Assembly: GCA_002336805.1 (NCBI GenBank)
Contig: DDEZ01000002.1
Span: forward strand, 682,001 to 746,000
Direction: 5' to 3'
Length of the DNA stretch: 64,000 nt
Origin: Bacteroidetes bacterium UBA1941
GTDB lineage: Bacteria > Bacteroidota > Bacteroidia > Chitinophagales > LD1
How positions within the stretch are numbered: position 1 is the stretch's first letter; every line of letters begins with the position of its first letter. The position numbers were made by a program, and so were the translations under genes. Under the pieces are notes generated by a model. It saw nothing but the letters and a program-made list of their open reading frames with translations, was not told the DNA's origin and did no database searches. This document shows positions 8,689 through 17,138 of this stretch, piece by piece.

Positions 8689-9255
8689 TTATTTGCCTTT
8701 GAGGGCCGGCACCAGTTCTTCTGTAGTTTTATACTCCTTTGAGGCCTTGATGATCTCAGTGAGCGCATCCATAGGATCGGAGGTCTTGGAGGCTTTGAGC
8801 AGCGGCGCGAGGCCTTTCAGCTCGGCGTGGTCCTGAGTCAGTTTCAGCAGGCTGTTTTTATCCCAAAATCTATAGCTCGGACTGTTGAGGTCTTTTGATA
8901 CGAAGTACTCACCGGTCTGGTAGCCTGATACAGTGCCCGCAGTCAAAGTGTAGTATACAAAATTGCCGGCAGCGACCACTGCACCAAAATGGTAGCGGCC
9001 TACATTGATGGTCCGTACCAGATTGCCCCGGAAAGTAAAGCCCCAGAATTCTTCAGACTTAAAGTTCAGTTTTTCACCGTTGGCGGTGAGTTTGATCTTC
9101 CCATTATCAAAATAGGTAAAGCTATTGCCTTCTGCTACGAGCGCTTTCTGGTTTTTAAAGTCGTCATAGGTCTTCCAGACGAGATTTTGAGCAAAGGAAA
9201 AGGAGGAGAAAAGGAGGCAGATAGATGCCAGCAGGGTGTTTTTGCGTGTGATCAT
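8689..9255 (-). CDS. Exported hypothetical protein
   Basis: 188 residues with a clear signal peptide (LLASICLLFSSFSFAQ). The mature protein is beta-rich in the first 110 residues and charged-helical at the end (TEIIKASKEYKTTEEL). No family recognised. Probably periplasmic or secreted. It is divergent from accB with about 130 bases between the start codons. Confidence 0.7.
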   Translation of the reverse strand: MITRKNTLLASICLLFSSFSFAQNLVWKTYDDFKNQKALVAEGNSFTYFDNGKIKLTANGEKLNFKSEEFWGFTFRGNLVRTINVGRYHFGAVVAAGNFVYYTLTAGTVSGYQTGEYFVSKDLNSPSYRFWDKNSLLKLTQDHAELKGLAPLLKASKTSDPMDALTEIIKASKEYKTTEELVPALKGK

Positions 9256-9385
9256 ATGGTGCGTTTTTTTCGAATATCTATCTTTTCAAGCTCTTTTTTT
9301 GTTAAAATGAACGTTTTTGGTCAAAAAATGCTTTGAGACTCGTTTTTTCTTACCTTCGTCATCCATTCCTTTTAAACCTTTACAT

Positions 9386-9862
9386 ATGGATTTAAAGCAA
9401 ATACAAGAGCTGGTCAAGCTGGTCAATAAATCCGGCATCAGCGAGCTACAAGTGAAAGAAGGTGACTTTGAGGTCACGATCAAGACAGGAGGTGTGATGC
9501 AGCCTGTACAATATACCCCTGCATATGCGCAGCAGATGCCTCAGATGGCGCAGCAGCCTGCGGCTGAGAGCAGGACAGAGGCGCCAGCCCAGGCTAATGC
9601 AGCGCCAAAGGCTGAGTCAGGCACAGCATTCAAATCTCCGATGATAGGCACCTTCTACCGCAAGTCGGGCCCGGACAAGGATCCATTCGTCAAGGTAGGA
9701 GATACTATAAAGAAGGGTGACGTACTCTGCATCATAGAGGCCATGAAGCTCTTTAACGAGATCGAATATGATGGGGACGGTGGCAAGGTAGTAAAGATAC
9801 TGGTAGACGACGCCTCTCCGGTGGAGTATGACCAGCCGCTCTTCCTGATAGAGAAGGCCTAA
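9386..9862 (+). CDS. accB: Biotin carboxyl carrier protein of acetyl-CoA carboxylase
   Basis: 158 residues from ATG at 9386; an upstream in-frame ATG at 9317 precedes the likely promoter element TACCTTCG (9351-9358). It has a helical N-terminus, then an Ala/Gln/Pro-rich linker (about 45-80), then a biotinyl domain with the biotinylation motif EAMKL (Lys about residue 122). It carries the biotin that accC carboxylates in the first step of fatty-acid synthesis. The accB-accC order is conserved. Confidence 0.96.
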   Translation: MDLKQIQELVKLVNKSGISELQVKEGDFEVTIKTGGVMQPVQYTPAYAQQMPQMAQQPAAESRTEAPAQANAAPKAESGTAFKSPMIGTFYRKSGPDKDPFVKVGDTIKKGDVLCIIEAMKLFNEIEYDGDGGKVVKILVDDASPVEYDQPLFLIEKA

Positions 9863-9921
9863 AGCCATGTCAGCCTTAGTTTCAATTTTTAACCAATAAA
9901 ACCGGTCCGCCGGTACTGATT

Positions 9922-9950
9922 TCCTCCCCATGGGAGGGTTAGGGAGAGGT
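9922..9950 (+). repeat. CCTCCC/GGGAGG hairpin in accB-accC spacer
   Basis: CCTCCC (9923-9928), three bases, GGGAGG (9932-9937), then GGTTAGGGAGAGG. It resembles short G/C-rich palindromic elements scattered between Bacteroidota genes. It contains an ATG (9930) in frame with accC that is unlikely to be the start. Confidence 0.45.
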
Positions 9951-9953
9951 TAT

Positions 9954-11324
9954 ATGTTCAAGAAAATATTAATAGCCAATAGGGGAGAGATAGCCCTGCG
10001 TATCATCCGTACGTGCAAAGAGATGGGCATCAAGACAGTGGCAGTTTACTCCACTGCAGATCGTGATAGTTTGCATGTTCGTTTTGCCGATGAGGCCGTG
10101 TGCATAGGCCCGCCGCGCAGCCGCGACAGCTACCTGAATATGGTGCACCTCATAGCAGCCGTAGAGCTGACAGGTGCAGATGCAGTACACCCGGGGTATG
10201 GCTTCCTGGCAGAGAATGCAGAGTTTGCAGACCTGTGCATGAAGTATGGTGTGAAGTTCATAGGTCCTACCGGTGCGCAGATCCGCGCCATGGGTGATAA
10301 GATCACCGCCAAAGAAACCATGATCAAGGCCGGCGTGCCATGTATACCTGGCTCAGGTGGCCTGGTAGAGACACTCGACGAGGCAAAGAAGCTGGGCAAA
10401 CAGATAGGCTACCCTGTCATCATCAAGGCTACCGCCGGCGGTGGCGGCAAAGGGATGCGCGTAGTACACTCAGAGTCTGAGATAGAGAAAGCATATACTA
10501 CCGCCCGCGCAGAGGCAGGTGCGTCATTCAATAATGACGGTGTGTATATGGAGAAATTTATAGTAGAGCCACACCACATAGAGATACAGGTAGCCGGCGA
10601 CCAGAATGGTCGTGCCTGCCACCTCAGTGAGCGCGACTGCTCCGTGCAGCGCCGCCACCAGAAGCTGGTGGAGGAGGCACCATCCCCATATATCAGTGAG
10701 GCCGTGCGCCAGAAGATGGGCGAGGCTGCTGTGCGTGCCTGTGAGGCTATCAAATACGAGGGTGTAGGTACGATAGAGTTTCTGGTAGATATTCATCAGA
10801 ATTTCTACTTTATGGAGATGAATACGCGTATCCAGGTAGAGCACCCGGTCACTGAGGAGGTGATGGACTTTGACCTGATCAAGGAGCAGATACTCCTGGC
10901 GGCAGGTACTCCGATATCAGGCCAGATGTATTTCCCTGAGAAAATGCATGCTATAGAGTGCCGCGTGAATGCAGAGGATCCGCTGAATAACTTTGCTCCA
11001 TCTCCGGGCAAGATCACGGCACTACATACCCCTAAGGGATATGGCGTGCGCGTAGACACACACATCTACGCAGGCTACACCATCCCACCATATTATGATT
11101 CGCTACTGGCCAAGGTGATCTGCCGCGCCAAGTCTCGTGAAGAATGTATCGTAAAGATGGAGCGCGCTATGAAGGAATTTATCATAGAAGGCGTGAAGAC
11201 TACAATACCATTCCATATTGCGCTGATGAGTAATCCCGAGTTTCGTGCAGGCAAATATGACACTGGACTACTGGAGCGCTACGACTACGCTGCCGCGATA
11301 CGCGAGATGGAGTTTATGCCGTAG
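9954..11324 (+). CDS. accC: Biotin carboxylase subunit of acetyl-CoA carboxylase
   Basis: 456 residues from ATG at 9954, starting MFKKILIANRGEIALR, the family hallmark. ATP-grasp features are the glycine loop KATAGGGGKGMR (about 159-170) and EMNTRIQVEHPVTE. The C-terminal domain ends with the catalytic-dimer region. It carboxylates biotin on AccB using ATP and bicarbonate. A longer frame from 9930 adds eight residues but runs through a hairpin, so it is rejected. Confidence 0.97.
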   Translation: MFKKILIANRGEIALRIIRTCKEMGIKTVAVYSTADRDSLHVRFADEAVCIGPPRSRDSYLNMVHLIAAVELTGADAVHPGYGFLAENAEFADLCMKYGVKFIGPTGAQIRAMGDKITAKETMIKAGVPCIPGSGGLVETLDEAKKLGKQIGYPVIIKATAGGGGKGMRVVHSESEIEKAYTTARAEAGASFNNDGVYMEKFIVEPHHIEIQVAGDQNGRACHLSERDCSVQRRHQKLVEEAPSPYISEAVRQKMGEAAVRACEAIKYEGVGTIEFLVDIHQNFYFMEMNTRIQVEHPVTEEVMDFDLIKEQILLAAGTPISGQMYFPEKMHAIECRVNAEDPLNNFAPSPGKITALHTPKGYGVRVDTHIYAGYTIPPYYDSLLAKVICRAKSREECIVKMERAMKEFIIEGVKTTIPFHIALMSNPEFRAGKYDTGLLERYDYAAAIREMEFMP

Positions 11325-11337
11325 ATGAATTAGTACT

Positions 11338-12054
11338 ATGATTACCTTTGATCAAAGCGGATATGATATTCGCCTCGAATGGGGTATCAAAGGTGTAGAG
11401 CTACTGGCTCCGGTTTCAGAGGTCATTATCATCATAGATGTGCTATCTTTCTCTACTTGCATAGATGTAGCTCTCAGTAGAGACGCAGTAGTATATCCTT
11501 ATGAATTTTATAATGATGCTGCGATTGCTTTTGCAGCTGAGAAGAAAGCAATGCTTGCTTCTAAACGAAGTGATCCAGCAGGTGAATTTTCTCTAAGCCC
11601 CGCATCTCTGCAACATTTATCTCAAGGCTCCAGGCTTGTATTGCCATCGCCTAATGGTTCTACGCTTTCTCTTGCGACAGGAACTACTGTTACATTTAGC
11701 GCATGCCTGCGTAGTGCAAAGGCTGTAGCACGGGCTGCTATGCAATCAGGCAAGACCATCGCTGTCATCCCCGCCGGAGAAAGATGGCCGGATCGATCAC
11801 TGAGGCCAGCATACGAAGACCTGCTAGGAGCTGGAGCTGTCATCTCATATTTGTCAGGGTCTATTTCACCGGAGGCATCAGTAGCACTGGCTACGTTCAG
11901 ATCCTGCGTAGATGTCCATGCAGTGCTAAGGCGATGCTCCTCGGGTAGAGAACTTAATGAGATGGGATTTGAAGAAGATGTACATATTGCCTCACAGCTA
12001 AATGTGAGCGATATTGTGCCACGCATGATCGAAGGTGCTTATCGCCCAGGTTAA
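11338..12054 (+). CDS. comB: 2-phosphosulfolactate phosphatase (ComB) family protein
   Basis: 238 residues. The family motifs are IDVLSFST (about residue 33), LPSPNGS (about 102) and IPAGERW (about 143). ComB dephosphorylates 2-phospho-3-sulfolactate in coenzyme M synthesis in archaea; many bacteria without coenzyme M carry homologues of uncertain role. It starts 13 bases after accC. Its codon use looks more A/T-rich than accC, hinting at separate ancestry, which I cannot test here. Confidence 0.85.
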   Translation: MITFDQSGYDIRLEWGIKGVELLAPVSEVIIIIDVLSFSTCIDVALSRDAVVYPYEFYNDAAIAFAAEKKAMLASKRSDPAGEFSLSPASLQHLSQGSRLVLPSPNGSTLSLATGTTVTFSACLRSAKAVARAAMQSGKTIAVIPAGERWPDRSLRPAYEDLLGAGAVISYLSGSISPEASVALATFRSCVDVHAVLRRCSSGRELNEMGFEEDVHIASQLNVSDIVPRMIEGAYRPG

Positions 12055-12063
12055 ATTTTACTC

Positions 12064-12954
12064 ATGAAGGGATTAAGATGTTTTACTGCACTTTGCCTGA
12101 TACTAATTGTATTTGTAAAATCCACTTTAGGTCAGCTCACAAATGTGCCTGCAGCCTTTGACAAAATCAGCACTAGGCCGGAAATCTTTCAACTTTCCAA
12201 TAACATCAAAACGCCAGCCGGCGGCCATCTGCAAGGAATACAGCCGCTAAATGATAGCCTCCTGGTCCTCACGGCCAGCTCCGCAGATTACTCTTACTAT
12301 CTGCAGGCCGATCATCATCAGGTCCGGTCTATGCAGAAAATCTCTGATGCACCCTTCCGCCATGCCGGTGGCTGCCAGCTAGCTGATAGAACCCTGGTAG
12401 TAGGTGTGGAGGACAATCATGCCAAGGACAGATCATTTGTCTATATGATCTTCTTTCAGGAAAATGGCAAAGAGAATGAAAAGGGTATTGTGATCTATCG
12501 CAATGGGGTATTCAAAAGGTCTACAGCGGGAGCTGTAGGGTATACGCTCACGCCTGCCGGCAAGACATACATAGCGGTGGGAGACTGGGACTCGCGCAAT
12601 ATCGATCTCTACTCAGATATGCGGGACAGTATAGTGCAGGTAGCCACCGCTACGGCTCCAGACTCACTGCACTGGTGCTCCTACCAGTCCATCAATCTGC
12701 TGGTGGATACTCAGGGGCAGCTTTATCTCGTAGGCCTGGGCCTGGATGGTGGTCGTGATCGTGCTGATCTTTTTGCCGTGCAGCTGAGTAATGGCCAGGC
12801 AGTCCTGCGGCTGGTCCGGACCAGGTATTTTAAATGCAAGCGGGCCGGTTTCCGCTATGGTGCCGGTATCCATGTGACATCAGATGGGAAGCTGGAAATC
12901 TACACCTGCGCCCGTAATCCCGCCGCTAGTATCGCGATCAACATTTTTAAATAG
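12064..12954 (+). CDS. Exported hypothetical protein, possibly beta-propeller
   Basis: 296 residues with a signal peptide (CLILIVFVKSTLG). The mature part has regular short strand-turn units (GGHLQGIQPLNDSLLVL, GAVGYTLTPAGKTYIAVG, LLVDTQGQLYLVGLG), suggesting a propeller. There is no recognised catalytic motif. It lies 9 bases after comB, so probably in the same transcript. Function unknown. Confidence 0.7.
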   Translation: MKGLRCFTALCLILIVFVKSTLGQLTNVPAAFDKISTRPEIFQLSNNIKTPAGGHLQGIQPLNDSLLVLTASSADYSYYLQADHHQVRSMQKISDAPFRHAGGCQLADRTLVVGVEDNHAKDRSFVYMIFFQENGKENEKGIVIYRNGVFKRSTAGAVGYTLTPAGKTYIAVGDWDSRNIDLYSDMRDSIVQVATATAPDSLHWCSYQSINLLVDTQGQLYLVGLGLDGGRDRADLFAVQLSNGQAVLRLVRTRYFKCKRAGFRYGAGIHVTSDGKLEIYTCARNPAASIAINIFK

Positions 12955-12972
12955 AATCAGTATCTTTATCCT

Positions 12973-13149
12973 ATGGAAAAGTTCCGCAAGCTCACCCCGC
13001 ATGATCTCGCCTTTGGTATCGGCCGCAAGGCTACTAAGGAGGAATTGGAGGAGTTGGTCAATCGTCCACAAGGGCCCGGAATAGAAGCACGCGAATTTCT
13101 GAAGCAACTGAAAGAGCGTAATGCTGCTAAAATCAAAAAGGCTTCATGA
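12973..13149 (+). CDS. Probable antitoxin of a type II toxin-antitoxin pair
   Basis: 58 residues (MEKFRKLTPHD... KKAS), very charged and helical, with no Cys. The stop overlaps the start of the downstream RelE/ParE-like toxin by ATGA (13146-13149), the usual coupling of antitoxin and toxin. TATCTTTA at 12961-12968 is a near-match to a -7 promoter element. The antitoxin call rests mainly on position and size. Confidence 0.65.
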   Translation: MEKFRKLTPHDLAFGIGRKATKEELEELVNRPQGPGIEAREFLKQLKERNAAKIKKAS

Positions 13150-13436
13150 CCTTTATTTTATTGCCTGAGGCACAAAGGTCACTTACTGAGATCTCTGACT
13201 TTATTGATGCAGTCAACACTTCAGGCGCCGGTGAGCGTTGGGTAGAGCGTTTGATCGACTCTATTGAATCCTTTGCCAGGTCCGCTGGGCATGCTACTTA
13301 TGCCTTATGCACTAACGAAGCATTTGCAAGCAAAGGCTTAAGTTGTTTCAATTTTAATGATTGGATCATTGCGTTTAAAATTAGTGATGACGTCTTTGAA
13401 GTACATTTCATAGTTAGAGGCAGCATCCTGCCTTGA
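13146..13436 (+). CDS. RelE/ParE-family toxin-like protein
   Basis: 96 residues. The order of elements fits the RelE/ParE fold: LPEAQRSLTEISDFIDAV (helical start), an Arg/Trp-containing second helix, then strands with WIIAFKISDDVFEVHFIVRG at the C-terminus. Such toxins act on ribosome-bound mRNA or on gyrase; which one cannot be told. It lies directly upstream of the rplE promoter, at the broken edge of the ribosomal superoperon. Confidence 0.75.
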   Translation: MTFILLPEAQRSLTEISDFIDAVNTSGAGERWVERLIDSIESFARSAGHATYALCTNEAFASKGLSCFNFNDWIIAFKISDDVFEVHFIVRGSILP

Positions 13437-13490
13437 CAAGTGCGTTCGACCGCACTTATTTCCCCCTTTTGTACTTTATTTCAAAAAACA

Positions 13491-13521
13491 TTTGGAGAAA
13501 TGTGGATAAAGGGTATCTTTG
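13491..13521 (+). promoter_or_regulatory. Bacteroidota-type promoter of rplE block
   Basis: TTTG at 13491-13494, exactly 19 bases, TATCTTTG at 13514-13521, then GCAGTCC. Spacing and the TTTGCAGTCC continuation are the same as at the infA promoter. It gives the detached spc-type block its own start. Confidence 0.8.
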
Positions 13522-13538
13522 CAGTCCATTTTTCAGAC

Positions 13539-13556
13539 GGACGGTTGGAATCGTCC
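13539..13556 (+). other. Leader hairpin upstream of rplE
   Basis: GGACG (13539-13543) pairs with CGTCC (13552-13556) across an 8-base loop in the 5' leader, 15 bases before rplE. It could be a regulatory leader element; no known r-protein target site is recognised. Confidence 0.35.
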
Positions 13557-13571
13557 ACATAAACATAGAAA

Positions 13572-14147
13572 ATGAGTCAGACTAAGTATACGCCGCGCTT
13601 AAAGCAGCGCTATGCGGAGCAAGTAGCTCCCGCCCTCAAGAAGAAGTTTAACTACTCTTCTGATATGCAGATCCCTCGCCTCGAGAAAATATGCCTGAAC
13701 CAAGGCGTAAACGGCGCGACCTCTGATAAGAAACTCGTAGACATCGCCGTACAGGAAATGACGACCATCGCAGGTCAGAAGGCTGTAGCCGCTAAGTCTA
13801 AGAAGGATATCTCCAACTTCAAACTCCGTAAGAACTTCCCGATCGCAGCTCGCGTCACTCTGCGCAGCGACAAGATGTTTGAATTTCTCGACCGCCTCGT
13901 GTCTATCTCCCTCCCACGTGTACGTGACTTCAAGGGTGTGAATGGCAAGGGCTTTGATGGCCGTGGCAACTTCAACATGGGTATCAAGGAGCAGATCATC
14001 TTCCCTGAGATCGATATCGACAAGGTGACCAAGCTGAATGGTATGGACATCACTTTCGTCACCTCTGCCAAGACTGACGAAGAGGCTTATGCTCTCCTCG
14101 AAGCGCTCGGTATGCCTTTCACTAAAAAACAAGCACAACAACAATAA
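13572..14147 (+). CDS. rplE: Ribosomal protein L5 (uL5)
   Basis: 191 residues, slightly longer than the usual 179-185 because of both termini. Conserved segments are IPRLEKICLNQGV, GQKAVAAKSKKDISNFKLR and LPRVRDFKGVNGKGFDGRGN. L5 binds 5S rRNA and contacts P-site tRNA. It is normally preceded by rplX, which here is about 49 kb away on the other strand. It is the first gene of this block. Confidence 0.98.
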   Translation: MSQTKYTPRLKQRYAEQVAPALKKKFNYSSDMQIPRLEKICLNQGVNGATSDKKLVDIAVQEMTTIAGQKAVAAKSKKDISNFKLRKNFPIAARVTLRSDKMFEFLDRLVSISLPRVRDFKGVNGKGFDGRGNFNMGIKEQIIFPEIDIDKVTKLNGMDITFVTSAKTDEEAYALLEALGMPFTKKQAQQQ

Positions 14148-14151
14148 TACT

Positions 14152-14421
14152 ATGGCAAAGAAGTCAGTAGAAGCAAGACAAAGGAAGCGTGAGAAGCTTG
14201 TAGCCCAGTACGCTGATAAGCGTCAGGCACTGAAAGACGCAGGTGAGTGGACCGCGCTCGATAAGCTGCCTCGCAACTCGTCTAAGGTACGCCTCCGCAA
14301 CCGCTGCCAGCTCACAGGCCGTCCACGCGGATATGTGAGGATGTTTGGTATCTCTCGTATCAAATTCCGCGATCTGGCCAGCGAAGGCAAGATACCTGGA
14401 GTGACCAAGGCAAGCTGGTAA
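14152..14421 (+). CDS. rpsN: Ribosomal protein S14 (uS14), zinc-free form
   Basis: 89 residues from ATG at 14152, four bases after rplE. A longer frame from 14038 is an overlap artefact inside rplE. The signature is RLRNRCQLTGRPRGYVRMFGI. It lacks the CxxC pairs of the short zinc form. It assembles late in the 30S head. Confidence 0.97.
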   Translation: MAKKSVEARQRKREKLVAQYADKRQALKDAGEWTALDKLPRNSSKVRLRNRCQLTGRPRGYVRMFGISRIKFRDLASEGKIPGVTKASW

Positions 14422-14456
14422 TAACATTAAAGAATAATATCAAAAGATAAACCAAT

Positions 14457-14858
14457 ATGGTAATCGATCCAATATCAGATTTTCTGACACGCATCAGAAA
14501 CGCTCAGTCTGCTAACCACAGGATGGTAGAGATCCCTGCGTCAAACACGAAGAAGAAGATCACTGAGATACTGTACAATAAGGGCTATATCCTGAAGTAC
14601 AAATTTGAGGAGACAGAAAACAAGCAAGGTGTGATCAAGATAGCGCTCAAGTATGATGCCGCTACCAAGACACCTGTGATCAAGAATCTGAGCCGTATCT
14701 CTACTCCTGGTCTCCGCCAGTACCGTGGTAGCAAGGAGCTGCCTAGGATCCTCAGCGGCCTCGGTATCGCTATCGTGTCTACCAGCAAGGGTATCATGAC
14801 AGACAAAGAAGCTAAGGCTCAAAACCTCGGCGGCGAAGTACTCTGCAGCGTATATTAA
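14457..14858 (+). CDS. rpsH: Ribosomal protein S8 (uS8)
   Basis: 133 residues starting with DPISDFLTRIRNAQ. The C-terminal signature STSKGIMTDKEAKAQNLGGE is intact. S8 is a central 16S rRNA binder and in E. coli is the spc-operon repressor. The gene order rplE-rpsN-rpsH-rplF is canonical. Confidence 0.98.
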   Translation: MVIDPISDFLTRIRNAQSANHRMVEIPASNTKKKITEILYNKGYILKYKFEETENKQGVIKIALKYDAATKTPVIKNLSRISTPGLRQYRGSKELPRILSGLGIAIVSTSKGIMTDKEAKAQNLGGEVLCSVY

Positions 14859-14913
14859 TTAGAATTTTGATTTGGCGCGTGAGCGCAATAAATAAAAGAA
14901 AAAGCAAGAAATC

Positions 14914-15471
14914 ATGTCACGTATAGGAAGAGCTCCCATCACTATCCCGGCCAAGGTGACCGTATCGGTATCATCTGGTAATGTAGTGACCGTGAAAGGC
15001 CCTAAGGGCGAACTGCACCAGGCTGTAGACCAGGACATCAAGGTAAAGGTAGAGGGTGATACCCTGACTGTAGAGAGGCCGACTGACCAGAAGCGTCACC
15101 GCTCCCTCCACGGTACCTACCGTGCCCTCATCAATAACATGGTGAAAGGCGTATCCGATGGCAATACCCGCGTACTGGAGCTGGTAGGTGTGGGATACCG
15201 TGCTACCGTGACAGGTCAGATACTGGAGCTCGCGCTCGGCTACTCTCACCCGGTAGTATTCCTCCTCCCTGCAGAGATCAAGGCTAGCACAGAGCAGCTG
15301 AAGGGCCAAAACCCTAAGGTGACCCTGACATCATCTGACAAGGACCTCCTCGGCCTGGTATGCGCCAAGATCCGCGCTCAGCGCAAGCCAGAGCCATACA
15401 AGGGTAAGGGTATCAAGTTTGAAGGTGAGCAGCTGCGCAGGAAGGCTGGTAAGTCTGCAGCTAAGAAGTAA
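14914..15471 (+). CDS. rplF: Ribosomal protein L6 (uL6)
   Basis: 185 residues starting MSRIGRAPITIPAKVTV. It has two tandem beta-alpha domains. The C-terminal signature is PEPYKGKGIKFEGEQLRRK with a basic Lys tail. L6 lies near the factor-binding site of the 50S subunit. It is separated from rpsH by 55 bases. Confidence 0.98.
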   Translation: MSRIGRAPITIPAKVTVSVSSGNVVTVKGPKGELHQAVDQDIKVKVEGDTLTVERPTDQKRHRSLHGTYRALINNMVKGVSDGNTRVLELVGVGYRATVTGQILELALGYSHPVVFLLPAEIKASTEQLKGQNPKVTLTSSDKDLLGLVCAKIRAQRKPEPYKGKGIKFEGEQLRRKAGKSAAKK

Positions 15472-15508
15472 TCATTAAGTAAGAAAGCTATTAAATCCAA
15501 GATATATC

Positions 15509-15859
15509 ATGGTAACTAAAGAATCCAGAAGGGCAAAGATCCGCAAGAGGATCAGGGGCAAGATCAGCGGCACTGCACAAAGGCCACGCCTGTGTGTATT
15601 TCGCAGCAACGCTGAGATCTACGCTCAGCTCATAGATGACGCATCAGGTACTACTATCGCTGCGGCTTCTACCAGGGATAAGAGCTTCAGCCGCTCTGGC
15701 AATAAGTCTGAGCAGTCTAAGGCTGTAGGTGCTGCTATCGCAAAGCTGGCAGCTGACAAGGGTATCTCCGAGATCGTATTCGATCGCGGTGGCTATCTGT
15801 ACCATGGCCGTATCAAGTCACTCGCTGAGGGCGCACGTGAGGCCGGACTGAAATTTTAA
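15509..15859 (+). CDS. rplR: Ribosomal protein L18 (uL18)
   Basis: 116 residues. Conserved segments are GTAQRPRLCVFRSNAEIYAQ, the core AAASTRDKSF and the C-terminal FDRGGYLYHGRIKSLAEGAR. L18 binds 5S rRNA. Normal length and position, between rplF and rpsE. Confidence 0.98.
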   Translation: MVTKESRRAKIRKRIRGKISGTAQRPRLCVFRSNAEIYAQLIDDASGTTIAAASTRDKSFSRSGNKSEQSKAVGAAIAKLAADKGISEIVFDRGGYLYHGRIKSLAEGAREAGLKF

Positions 15860-15888
15860 TTGATCACAAGCAATAGACAATAAAGAAC

Positions 15889-16407
15889 ATGCAAAAGGCA
15901 AACGTTCAGAAATTCAAAGCCAGCGAACTCGAACTCAAAGAGAAAGTGGTAAATGTCCGCCGTGTTACTAAGGTGACTAAGGGTGGCCGTACATTCAGCT
16001 TCTCAGCTACAGTCGTACTGGGCAACGGTAACGGTATCGTAGGCGAGGGTCAAGGAAAGGCTAAGGAAGTACAAGAGGCTATCCAGAAGGCGATAGATGA
16101 CGCTAAGAAAAACCTCGTGAATGTGCCTGTATACAAAGGTACAGTACCTCACGTACAGCATGGCAAGTTTGGCGCGGCTCGCGTGATGATCCAGCCAGCT
16201 TCTCACGGTACTGGTGTAATAGCCGGTGGTGCGATGCGTGCCGTACTGGAGAGCGCAGGCGTAAAGGATGTACTGGCCAAGTCTCTCGGTGGTGCAAACC
16301 CTGCAAACGTGATCAAGGCTACGATCAATGCCCTGACTCAACTCCGTGATCCGTACACAGTATCCCGCAATAGGACTGTATCTATGGACACCGTATTCAA
16401 AGGATAA
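15889..16407 (+). CDS. rpsE: Ribosomal protein S5 (uS5)
   Basis: 172 residues. The double-stranded RNA-binding part carries RVTKVTKGGRTFSFSATVV and GNGIVGEGQGKAKEV. The C-terminal part carries the HGTGVIAGGAMRAVLE motif. S5 sits at the mRNA entrance and helps accuracy. Canonical position before rpmD. Confidence 0.98.
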   Translation: MQKANVQKFKASELELKEKVVNVRRVTKVTKGGRTFSFSATVVLGNGNGIVGEGQGKAKEVQEAIQKAIDDAKKNLVNVPVYKGTVPHVQHGKFGAARVMIQPASHGTGVIAGGAMRAVLESAGVKDVLAKSLGGANPANVIKATINALTQLRDPYTVSRNRTVSMDTVFKG

Positions 16408-16433
16408 TCAAGAACTCAATAAACTAATCCGTC

Positions 16434-16613
16434 ATGGCAAAGGTAAAAGTGACCAAGGTCAAGAGCACTATCGAGAAGGACGAGCGTGTCAAGAGGACAA
16501 TGAAGGCCCTCGGTCTCAATAAGATCGGTGATACAAACACCATCGAAAATAACGCGGCTGTAGCTGGCATGATCCGCAAGGTAGGCCACCTGCTGAAAGT
16601 AGAAAACGCGTAA
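16434..16613 (+). CDS. rpmD: Ribosomal protein L30 (uL30)
   Basis: 59 residues, MAKVKVTKVKSTIEKDERVK to HLLKVENA. The motif RTMKALGLNKIGDT is the L30 core. It falls exactly between rpsE and rplO, its conserved place. It is short, so easily missed by a length cut-off. Confidence 0.95.
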   Translation: MAKVKVTKVKSTIEKDERVKRTMKALGLNKIGDTNTIENNAAVAGMIRKVGHLLKVENA

Positions 16614-16651
16614 TCCAAACCAATTAAGCAAAAGCAAAAGAAAGTATAGCA

Positions 16652-17104
16652 ATGGAACTACATAATCTCAAACCTGCAGCAGGATCTACGCACAAGGGTT
16701 CTAAGAGGCTCGGAAGGGGCCAGGCCAGTGGTCAGGGCGGTACAGCCGGACGTGGTCACAAGGGCGCAGGCTCTAGGTCTGGCTACAAGTCTAAGAAGGG
16801 CTTTGAAGGTGGTCAGATGCCACTCCAGAGGCGTATACCTAAGACTGGTTTCAAGAACTTCAACCGTGTAGAGTTCGAACCGCTGAACCTCGGCAAGATC
16901 CAGGAGCTCGTAGACTCTCTGAAGCTGTCTGAGATCACTGTAGAAAACCTCCGTGAAAACCGTGTGATAGGCAAGTCTCACCTCGTAAAGGTACTCGGTA
17001 CCGGCGAGCTGAAGTCTAAAGTCAATGTCTCTGTACACGCGATCAGTGAGACTGCAAAGTCTAAGATCGAGAGCCTCGGTGGTACAGTGAATATCGTAAA
17101 GTAG
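16652..17104 (+). CDS. rplO: Ribosomal protein L15 (uL15)
   Basis: 150 residues. The Gly/Arg/Lys-rich N-terminus (KRLGRGQASGQGGTAGRGHKG) threads into 23S rRNA; the C-terminal domain ends near residue 150. Normal size. An 88-base spacer with a hairpin separates it from secY. Confidence 0.98.
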   Translation: MELHNLKPAAGSTHKGSKRLGRGQASGQGGTAGRGHKGAGSRSGYKSKKGFEGGQMPLQRRIPKTGFKNFNRVEFEPLNLGKIQELVDSLKLSEITVENLRENRVIGKSHLVKVLGTGELKSKVNVSVHAISETAKSKIESLGGTVNIVK

Positions 17105-17138
17105 TTTTTAGCCTAAGATATTATTGTATTATTGCAGG

